NCBI GenBank assembly: GCA_013693835.1
Contig: CP059260.1
Span: forward strand, 191,549 to 196,691
DNA: 5,143 nucleotides
From: Brevundimonas sp.
GTDB lineage: Bacteria; Pseudomonadota; Alphaproteobacteria; Caulobacterales; Caulobacteraceae
Direction: 5' to 3'
Positions 1-4,545 of the stretch are shown here, one piece after another. The notes under the pieces are model-generated. The model had not been told where the DNA came from. It did no database searches and saw only the letters and a list, made by a program, of their open reading frames with translations. Numbering within the stretch: the first letter of the stretch is position 1; each line of letters begins with the position of its first letter. The position numbers were made by a program, and so were the translations under genes.

Positions 1-177
1 TGGTGCCGACGGGACCTCCAATGCGAACCACGACCACCGGCCCCACGGCGCGATGACCGCCAGCGCAATACCCAAAAAGCCAATAATGAACCCGGCCGAG
101 GCCCACCGGTCGATGGCACGATCGCGCTGGGCGGCCTTGGAAAGGCGGAGACCACCCTTTCGCGGGCTAGGATGCAT
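1..177 (-). CDS. N-terminal part of an unidentified membrane protein (runs off the left edge)
   Basis: An open frame on the minus strand begins at ATG 177-175 and stays open to the window edge, giving 59 residues. The first 27 or so are basic and polar (MHPSPRKGGLRLSKAAQRDR...). They are followed by a clear hydrophobic segment at about residues 29-43 (ASAGFIIGFLGIALAVIAPW) and a Trp-rich stretch. A positively charged N-terminus before a single helix suggests a cytoplasmic N-terminus and an inner-membrane anchor. An in-frame TGA lies one codon beyond CAC upstream of the ATG, so this is the earliest ATG start. No strong ribosome site precedes it (upstream bases read GGGTCAGTGACAC). A possible 31-codon ORF overlaps its start by 11 bases, which could couple translation. 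The family cannot be recognised from this fragment. Confidence 0.6.
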   Translation of the reverse strand, partial: MHPSPRKGGLRLSKAAQRDRAIDRWASAGFIIGFLGIALAVIAPWGRWSWFALEVPSAP

Positions 178-262
178 GTGTCACTGACCCGCTAGATCGA
201 TGCAAAAACAAATGACTAATGCCGACAGCAACAGATGCAACGTAAGGCCTGAACGCATGCAT
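167..262 (-). CDS. possible small ORF (31 aa) with a good ribosome site
   Basis: On the minus strand, ATG 262-260 is preceded directly by AAGGAAAG (270-263), the best purine-rich ribosome site on this strand in the left part of the window, though its spacing to the ATG is rather short. The frame runs 31 codons to TAG at 169-167. The peptide starts MHAFRPYVASVAVGISHLFL and is mildly hydrophobic in the middle. It begins 9 bases after the stop of the gene at 272-673 and its last 11 bases overlap the start of the membrane-protein gene downstream, in a different frame. It could be a small protein, a coupling leader for the downstream gene, or a chance ORF. No family is recognised. Confidence 0.25.
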   Translation of the reverse strand: MHAFRPYVASVAVGISHLFLHRSSGSVTHAS

Positions 263-271
263 CTTTCCTTC

Positions 272-673
272 TCAGAACGTTCGCCCGCGCGGTTCGGCCA
301 CCACCTGATGTTCATCCTGCCAGACAATCAGGCCAGGGTCGCGTGTAGTCAGGACCTCGACATGAATGCCGCAGGCTTGGAGCGCCGCCTTCAGGCTGTG
401 CATCCGCCGAATGTGCTCGGTCGCCGTCGGCTTGAACCACGACAGGCCCGGCTGGCCAAAGCCCGTGTGTCCGCCCACCGAGAACGCCTTGGGAATGGCT
501 AGGTTGGCGTCGAACCAGGCGGCCTGGTGGCGAGCCTCGACAATGGCCCAGCTCTCGGCGTGCTCACTCTCGACCGCCTCGTCGATCGCCTTGAACATCC
601 CTAGGCGACTGCGCTGACGCCCGACCGTCTGGAAGCAGACAAAGCGGATGTAGGTTTTCGGAAGATTGGACAT
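272..673 (-). CDS. conserved hypothetical protein, about 133 aa
   Basis: The protein starts MSNLPKTYIRFVCFQTVGRQ and has the look of a soluble mixed alpha/beta protein. A core beta strand (YIRFVCFQT) is followed by a helix around GMFKAIDEAVES, a WFDANL segment, a conserved-looking GLSWFKPTATEHIRRMHSL block, and a C-terminal strand pair (HVEVLTTRDPGLIVWQDEHQ). I recall uncharacterised alphaproteobacterial proteins with the same plan (RFICF...RLGMF...WFKP.A.EHIRRM...DEHQVVA), but no function is known to me. An alternative start 13 codons upstream (ATG 712-710) would leave only 14 bases to the divergent gene at 727. I prefer ATG 673-671 because the conserved-looking part begins there and it leaves 53 bases for control signals. 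Neither start has a strong ribosome site. It reads toward the small ORF and the membrane-protein gene at the left edge. Confidence 0.7.
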   Translation of the reverse strand: MSNLPKTYIRFVCFQTVGRQRSRLGMFKAIDEAVESEHAESWAIVEARHQAAWFDANLAIPKAFSVGGHTGFGQPGLSWFKPTATEHIRRMHSLKAALQACGIHVEVLTTRDPGLIVWQDEHQVVAEPRGRTF

Positions 674-726
674 GCGTCGAGGTGCCACGTCTGGAACTTC
701 AGCTTTGGCCATGACAGACTTGGATC

Positions 727-1002
727 ATGCCGACCATCGCCTTCTTCTATGGCATCGCGATCCGCATGTTCTTCAACGATCATGCACCCGCCCATATTCA
801 TACCTATCACGATGGACAGGAAGCCAAGTTCGACATCGAAACGGGCGAAATGATTGGCGGCAAACTCGGCGCGAGACAACGCAAGATCGTCCAGCGGTGG
901 ATTTTGATGTATAGTCATGAACTCAACGCCGCTTGGACTGCGGTTCGCAATGATGAGACGCCCGAACGTATTCCCGGACCCGACGCCGACAATGACAACT
1001 GA
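727..1002 (+). CDS. DUF4160-type protein, 91 aa
   Basis: The protein begins MPTIAFFYGIAIRMFFNDHA and carries the DUF4160 family hallmarks as I know them: an N-terminal strand pair ending in the His-rich block HAPAHIHTYHDGQEAKFDI (residues about 19-37), then a helix with W...H.EL..AW (residues about 58-71). The length is normal for this small family. The last codons overlap the next gene by 11 bases (ATGACAACTGA at 992-1002), so the two are almost certainly translated together. DUF4160 genes commonly sit next to DUF2442 genes. The pair has been suspected to act as a toxin-antitoxin-like module, but I know of no established biochemical role, so this is context-based inference. There is no strong ribosome site before ATG 727. 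The divergent gene starts 53 bases (or 14, with its alternative start) away, so any promoter must lie in or overlap that gene. Confidence 0.82.
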   Translation: MPTIAFFYGIAIRMFFNDHAPAHIHTYHDGQEAKFDIETGEMIGGKLGARQRKIVQRWILMYSHELNAAWTAVRNDETPERIPGPDADNDN

Positions 1003-1273
1003 TCTGGTTCACGTGCGTAAGCTGAAGCGGCTCGGCGGCTATCGCCTGAAGCTGTGGTTCACTGATGGTCAGGCCGGAGAGTGGGATTTCTCGGAGCTGG
1101 CCCGGCGCGACAAGCCGATCACCCAGGCGTTCAAGGACCCCGCCTATTTCGACCGGGTGTTCCTGGAGTTCGGAGCCCTCACCTGGCCCAACGGCTATGA
1201 CTGGTCGCCTGAGGCGTTGCATGCCGACATGGCAGCGGCAGGGGTGTTGAGGGTTGAGGGCGTGGCGGCTTAA
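992..1273 (+). CDS. DUF2442-type protein, 93 aa
   Basis: Starting at ATG 992, the product reads MTTDLVHVRKLKRLGGYRLK and continues with the DUF2442 plan: an N-terminal beta meander (YRLKLWFTDGQAGEWDFSEL), a middle segment (AFKDPAYFDRVFLEFGALTW) and the family signature WPNGYDWSPEALHAD at residues about 65-79. An in-frame ATG at 917 exists, but those extra 25 residues lie wholly inside the DUF4160 gene and do not resemble the family. ATG 992 gives the usual length of roughly 80-100 residues. There is no separate ribosome site, and the 11-base overlap with the upstream stop implies translational coupling. DUF2442 proteins are small, soluble and of unknown function. In this arrangement the protein would be the partner of the DUF4160 product. 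Confidence 0.85.
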   Translation: MTTDLVHVRKLKRLGGYRLKLWFTDGQAGEWDFSELARRDKPITQAFKDPAYFDRVFLEFGALTWPNGYDWSPEALHADMAAAGVLRVEGVAA

Positions 1274-1312
1274 GCGACCAGACTTCGCATTTCGCGTAGA
1301 CATCAATCAGAC

Positions 1313-1316
1313 GGAG
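1313..1316 (+). promoter_or_regulatory. ribosome binding site for the GTG-started nuclease gene
   Basis: GGAG at 1313-1316 lies 7 bases before GTG 1324. It is the strongest ribosome site on the plus strand here. It supports a GTG start where no useful ATG exists, since the ATG at 1317 opens a frame that stops after 11 codons. Confidence 0.6.
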
Positions 1317-1323
1317 ATGACCG

Positions 1324-1809
1324 GTGAGCAAAGACATCGGGGATGCAGGTGAGGCGCTCGTAGCCAGCCTGCTTCGGAAGCGTGGCTATCGCGTCCGCGA
1401 GATCGGCGGAAACTACCCTGTTATCGACCTTGAGGTTGAGGAAGTCGGCCCTTCCGCGTCTCCGTGAAAACTTCCGCCAGCAAACGTCATGCGCATGGGA
1501 AGAGAGGCTTCGGTCGCGCAGTTGAGAAATGACGACTTCGTCTTTGCGATTTTGCCGTCACCCGGAGGATCCACAATCAACTTGGAGACCGGCGACTTCG
1601 ATCTCCTCATACTTCCGGGAGACATGGCACGCACTGACGCCTTGCATGTGCACCGCACCTACCTCGCGGAACCCGGTCGAAACGGCCAAGCTCGCAGCCC
1701 TACAGCCGGAATAATGGTCAAGGAGTACTCGCATCGTCCTCCCCAGGTTGAGGCATGGGCAAGGTGGAAGGAGCAGAAGGATCGTTGGGATGCGCTCCCT
1801 CCAGCCTAG
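1324..1809 (+). pseudogene. candidate PD-(D/E)xK nuclease-like protein, broken by two frameshifts
   Basis: From GTG 1324 the frame gives VSKDIGDAGEALVASLLRKR, then a GY.V strand and NYPVIDLEVEEVG, and stops at TGA 1465-1467. Adding one C to the CCC run at 1449-1451 continues as PFRVSVKTSASKRHAHGKRG. After a compensating change, most simply one extra A at 1527-1529, the original frame resumes with NDDFVFAILPSPGG and ends at TAG 1809. The rebuilt protein is about 161 residues. It shows the three core motifs of this superfamily in order: Glu10 (GEALV), Asp35 (VIDL) and Lys49 (VSVKTS). DDFVFAILP and FDLLILPGDMARTDALHVHR resemble the later strands of small proteins of this kind. The substrate is unknown: a Holliday-junction or defence nuclease is possible, and an inactive relative cannot be excluded. 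The breaks may be real decay or sequence error. It lies 50 bases downstream of the DUF2442 gene on the same strand. Confidence 0.6.
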
Positions 1810-1815
1810 GGAAAT

Positions 1816-3231
1816 CTAAAGCCCCTTCACGATCCCCTCGACCATCTTCTTGGCGTCGGCGAACAGCATCATGGTGTTGTCGCGGAAGAACAGCTCGTTC
1901 TCGACCCCGGCATAGCCCGCCGCCATGCCGCGTTTGACGAACAGGACGGTGCCGGCCTTTTCGACGTCGAGGATCGGCATGCCGAAAATGGCGCTGGTCG
2001 GGTCGGTCTTGGCCGCGGGGTTGGTGACGTCATTGGCCCCGATGACGAAGGCGGCGTCGGCGCTTGAGAACTCGGAGTTGATGTCCTCCAGCTCGAACAC
2101 CTCATCATAGGGCACATTGGCTTCGGCCAGCAGCACGTTCATGTGGCCGGGCATGCGTCCGGCGGCGGGGTGGATGGCGTATTTCACCTCGACCCCCTCC
2201 TCCTTCAGCTTGTCGGCCATTTCGCGCAGCGCATGCTGGGCCTGAGCCACCGCCATGCCATAGCCGGGCACGATGATGACCTTGGAGGCGTTCTTCATGA
2301 TGAAGGCGGCGTCGTCGGCACTGCCCTGCTTGACCGGGCGGGTCTCGACATGGCCACCGCCTGCCGCAACCGCATCGCCGCCAAAGCCGCCCATGATGAC
2401 CGAAAAGAAGTTCCGGTTCATGCCCTTGCACATGATGTAGCTGAGGATCGCGCCCGATGACCCGACCAGGGCCCCGGTGATGATCAGAGCGATGTTCTCC
2501 AGGGTGAAGCCCAGCGCCGCCGCCGCCCAGCCGGAATAGGAGTTCAGCATCGACACCACCACCGGCATGTCGGCCCCGCCGATGGGGATAATCAGGGTCA
2601 CGCCCAGGATCAGGGCGATGGCAAACACGCCCCAGAAGGCCCAGGTCGCCGTGCCGCCCGAGCCGATCATCACGCCGATCAGCAGCACCATCCCCAGCGC
2701 CAGCCCTATGTTGATCAGGTGCCGCATGGGCAGGATGATTGGGGCCCCGCTCATGTTTCCATTCAGCTTGGCAAAGGCGATGACCGAACCGGTAAAGGTA
2801 ATGGCCCCGATGGCGACGCCCAGCGACAGCTCGATGATCGAGATGGTCTTGATGCCGCCGGTCGCCGTGGCGATGTGGAAGCTCTCGGGCGCATAGACGG
2901 CCCCGACGGCCACCAGACAGGCGGCCATGCCGACCAGAGAGTGGAACGCGGCTACCAGCTGAGGCATCTGGGTCATCTGCACCCGCCCCGCGATCAGGGC
3001 CCCGGCCCCGCCACCGACGATCACCCCGCCTGCGATCAGCCCGGCGGTCAGCGGGTCCAGCAAACCCGAGCCCCACAGGGTGGTCAGGGTGACAGCCACC
3101 GCCAAGGCCATGCCGACCATGCCGAACAGATTGCCCCGACGGCTGGTCTCCGGGCTAGACAAGCCGCGAAGAGACAGGATGAACAGAACCCCCGACACCA
3201 GATAGGCCAGGGCAGCAAGCGATGCGTTCAT
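1816..3231 (-). CDS. pntB: NAD(P) transhydrogenase subunit beta
   Basis: This is the membrane and NADP(H)-binding subunit of proton-translocating transhydrogenase, which couples inward proton flow to hydride transfer from NADH to NADP+. The 471 residues match the usual length (about 460-480). Residues 1-270 hold the membrane helices of domain II. They include His97 in VAAFHSLVG and Asp221/Asn230 in GGADMPVVVSMLNSYSGW, which correspond to the proton-path residues His91, Asp213 and Asn222 of the E. coli protein. Domain III (about 300-471) has the NADP-binding loop VPGYGMAVAQAQH, the AGRMPGHMNVLLAEANVPYD segment, IGANDVTNPAAKTDP and VKRGMAAGYAGVENELFF. ATG 3231-3229 was chosen over the in-frame ATG 3267 because it gives the family N-terminus and forms an ATGA overlap with the stop of the preceding gene. 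The ribosome site is weak, which fits coupled translation. The reading frame is intact. Confidence 0.97.
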   Translation of the reverse strand: MNASLAALAYLVSGVLFILSLRGLSSPETSRRGNLFGMVGMALAVAVTLTTLWGSGLLDPLTAGLIAGGVIVGGGAGALIAGRVQMTQMPQLVAAFHSLVGMAACLVAVGAVYAPESFHIATATGGIKTISIIELSLGVAIGAITFTGSVIAFAKLNGNMSGAPIILPMRHLINIGLALGMVLLIGVMIGSGGTATWAFWGVFAIALILGVTLIIPIGGADMPVVVSMLNSYSGWAAAALGFTLENIALIITGALVGSSGAILSYIMCKGMNRNFFSVIMGGFGGDAVAAGGGHVETRPVKQGSADDAAFIMKNASKVIIVPGYGMAVAQAQHALREMADKLKEEGVEVKYAIHPAAGRMPGHMNVLLAEANVPYDEVFELEDINSEFSSADAAFVIGANDVTNPAAKTDPTSAIFGMPILDVEKAGTVLFVKRGMAAGYAGVENELFFRDNTMMLFADAKKMVEGIVKGL

Positions 3232-3512
3232 GGGTTCGGAGTCCGTTGGGTTCGGGTCAGCCGCCACAGGGCCGCGAGGATGAACAGGGGCGCAAAGACA
3301 ATCATCACCCAGTCAAACACCGTCAAAGCATTCAGGCGGGTGACTATGCGAAGCAGGATCGAGGCAAACAGCAGCACCGCGCCGCTGTCCTGAAAGCGCA
3401 GCTTCTGGATCGGGTCCTTCTCGCGAGCCCAGCTCCACAGCCACAGGCCCACGCCCAGGCCGGTTCCGATCCAGGAAATCAGAATCACCGTTCTGATGGC
3501 ATCGACTGTCAT
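3228..3512 (-). CDS. small three-helix membrane protein between pntAB and pntB, 94 aa
   Basis: The protein starts [20 protein letters not shown] and has three likely membrane helices, at about residues 8-28, 44-60 and 66-83. A short basic loop (REKDPIQKLRFQD) separates the first two. The tail is basic (RLTRTQRTPNP). Its stop overlaps the pntB start as ATGA (3231-3228). Its ATG (3512-3510) overlaps the rebuilt pntAB stop in the same way, so it sits tightly inside the transhydrogenase operon. I do not recognise a family. The position suggests an accessory or assembly role for the transhydrogenase, or a helper for inserting or anchoring the complex, but that is inference from context only. The open frame, the TM pattern and the coupling at both ends make it a convincing real gene. 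Confidence 0.75.
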   Translation of the reverse strand: MTVDAIRTVILISWIGTGLGVGLWLWSWAREKDPIQKLRFQDSGAVLLFASILLRIVTRLNALTVFDWVMIVFAPLFILAALWRLTRTQRTPNP

Positions 3513-3830
3513 TCAGCCGCCGCCTTCGCGGGCCGTTCCTTTTCTTGTACATCGCCAGCATGCGTCGCGTGACCATAAAGCCGCCGAAGATATTGACGCT
3601 GGCCAGGGTGACGGCCGCCACCCCAGCCCCTTGGCGATCCAGCCGTCGCCACTTGTGGTCGCTGCCGCCGCAATCAGACCGCCAACGATGATCACGCTGG
3701 AGATGGCATTGGTCACCGCCATCAAGGGCGTGTGCAAAGCCGGGGTCACCGACCAGACGACGTAATAGCCGACGAAAATCGCCAGCACGAAGATGGCCAG
3801 GCGAAAGACGGTGGGGTCGACAGCTTCCAT
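3509..3830 (-). CDS. pntAB: NAD(P) transhydrogenase subunit alpha part 2, frameshifted in this sequence
   Basis: This is the small membrane subunit of the split (PntAA/PntAB/PntB) transhydrogenase. It supplies domain II helices that pack with PntB to form the proton path. The start reads [20 protein letters not shown], then [20 protein letters not shown] and [20 protein letters not shown], all strongly family-like. After WIAKGLG the frame goes wrong at a GGGG run (+ strand CCCC 3621-3624). Restoring one G gives [20 protein letters not shown] and MLAMYKK. A second missing base in the AAAA run (+ strand TTTT 3540-3543) gives [11 protein letters not shown] and a stop at 3511-3509. The rebuilt protein has 107 residues and three helices (about 8-26, 41-57, 70-88), the normal size. 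Uncorrected, the frame from this start ends at 3513 with an unrelated tail. ATG 3830 has GGAG 9 bases upstream; ATG 3836 is also possible. Because the enzyme needs this subunit, sequence error is a serious possibility. Confidence 0.88.
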
Positions 3831-3832
3831 GA

Positions 3833-4303
3833 TCATCTACTCCGCAAGGGCTTCGCCACGGGCGTTCTCAGCCACAATGTCCCCAGCGGACCCGGCGCGT
3901 CCGGCGCGACATAGTGACCCGCCGTGATGGCGGCGCGCCCATTGTAAGGCAGGGTCTCAAAGTCCATGCCGTCGGCGGGGTTCAGGCGAACCCGCGTGCC
4001 CGACACGGTGCCATCGCCAACACAGCGCGGCTGATCCAGCACCAGGACGTTGGTGTAGAGCTGCTCGCCATTCTCATCGAGAGCTGAGCCGTGAGACATC
4101 CGCCCCTCGATCCGCTCGCCATCCGCCAGGCAGGGCTGGGTGGAAGCTGCCGGGGCCTCTGCCGAGGCTGGCCTGGCTGAAGCGTCCGCCGCAGGTGCCT
4201 CAGGTGTCGGGGCCGATGGCTGACAGGCCGAGAGGGCCAAAGCTCCTAAGGTGACACAAGCTGCGGTCGACATAGGCTTTAGGATATTCGAAACGTGCAT
4301 CAT
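3833..4303 (-). CDS. small lipoprotein within the pnt operon, C-terminus probably frameshifted
   Basis: From ATG 4303-4301 the protein begins [20 protein letters not shown], with a lipobox LSAC that places the lipidated cysteine at residue 27. An Ala/Pro-rich linker ([20 protein letters not shown]) and a small globular domain follow (about residues 56-140, with [56 protein letters not shown]). As written it ends [15 protein letters not shown] at TGA 3835-3833. Adding one G to the run at 3881-3884 instead gives [15 protein letters not shown] and a TAG at 3839-3837, a more natural end of 155 residues. The start has GGAG 8 bases upstream; a GTG at 4312 overlapping the previous stop is the alternative. 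The product should be exported and anchored in the periplasm or outer membrane, which is unusual inside a transhydrogenase operon. The domain's short strands and two Cys residues (CLADG, RCVGDG) may form a disulphide. The family is not recognised with confidence. Confidence 0.78.
   Translation of the reverse strand: MMHVSNILKPMSTAACVTLGALALSACQPSAPTPEAPAADASARPASAEAPAASTQPCLADGERIEGRMSHGSALDENGEQLYTNVLVLDQPRCVGDGTVSGTRVRLNPADGMDFETLPYNGRAAITAGHYVAPDAPGPLGTLWLRTPVAKPLRSR
3840..3843 (-). promoter_or_regulatory. ribosome binding site for pntAB
   Basis: GGAG on the minus strand lies 9 bases before ATG 3830 and only 3 bases before ATG 3836. The spacing favours 3830, which also gives the usual MEAVDPT start. 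Confidence 0.55.
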
Positions 4304-4308
4304 TTCTC

Positions 4309-4545
4309 TCACTCCCGTGATTCAGCGCTCTGATATTGCGAGTATTTTCGTTCCCTCGTCGCGGCCCACAGCCACATCCCGACTGCCAAACACAGTCCCG
4401 CGGCGACGAGCGCCACCATGGCGACCGCCTCAGCCGCTGACCCGGTCAGCCGCTCAACGCCGAGCAGGCCCCAGGTTGCGAACCCTACCGGGCCCACAAC
4501 CATCAGCAACCACGAAACGGCATTGAGGCCACGGCGAACACTCAC
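4309..4545 (-). CDS. small two-helix membrane protein after pntAA, 78 aa
   Basis: A GTG start at 4545-4543 overlaps the pntAA stop by 4 bases (GTGA) and opens a 78-codon frame ending at TGA 4311-4309, 5 bases before the lipoprotein ATG. The product starts with a short basic segment (VSVRRGLNAVSW). It then has two hydrophobic helices at about residues 10-29 (WLLMVVGPVGFATWGLLG) and 38-60 (AEAVAMVALVAAGLCLAVGM), and a polar, charged tail (ATRERKYSQYQSAESRE). G-rich bases just before the start (AGGGG) may act as a ribosome site, but coupling to pntAA is more likely. The predicted two-helix hairpin would sit in the inner membrane beside the transhydrogenase. No family is recognised; it may be an accessory subunit of the complex, but this is inference. 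Confidence 0.7.
   Translation of the reverse strand: MSVRRGLNAVSWLLMVVGPVGFATWGLLGVERLTGSAAEAVAMVALVAAGLCLAVGMWLWAATRERKYSQYQSAESRE
4312..4315 (-). promoter_or_regulatory. ribosome binding site for the lipoprotein gene
   Basis: The minus strand reads CGGGAGTGAGAGAAATG around the end of the preceding gene. GGAG sits 8 bases before ATG 4303-4301 and favours that start over the GTG at 4312 that overlaps the previous stop. Confidence 0.5.

Noticed and set aside
167..262. The small ORF as the true N-terminus of the left-edge membrane protein, joined by a frameshift
   Set aside because: The membrane protein has its own ATG with a sensible basic N-terminus, and no homopolymer run sits at the junction. 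Not excluded, but less likely than two starts.
172..262. Repeated ATGCAT palindromes at 172-177 and 257-262
   Set aside because: Six-base matches 85 bases apart are expected by chance and there is no further flanking symmetry to suggest an operator.
200..502. Plus-strand ORF opposite the conserved hypothetical gene
   Set aside because: The minus-strand product has a coherent alpha/beta pattern, whereas this one is Arg/His-rich and unstructured-looking.
601..918. Minus-strand ORF overlapping the DUF4160 gene and the gene at 272-673
   Set aside because: It is antisense to a recognisable DUF4160 sequence, has no ribosome site and no recognisable pattern.
2105..3076. Long minus-strand ORF (323 codons) inside pntB
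   Set aside because: It lies wholly within the intact, family-matching pntB in another frame, and its product is an Arg/Gly/His-rich low-complexity string typical of GC-rich shadow frames.
2719..3393. Plus-strand ORF (224 codons) opposite pntB and its upstream gene
   Set aside because: The product is Asp/Gln/Arg/His-rich with no fold-like pattern, and it is antisense to a well-supported gene.
3540..3630. Programmed ribosomal frameshifting in pntAB
   Set aside because: Two shifts at different runs would be needed. No X-XXY-YYZ slippery heptamer with a following structure is evident, and similar breaks occur in unrelated genes in the same window.
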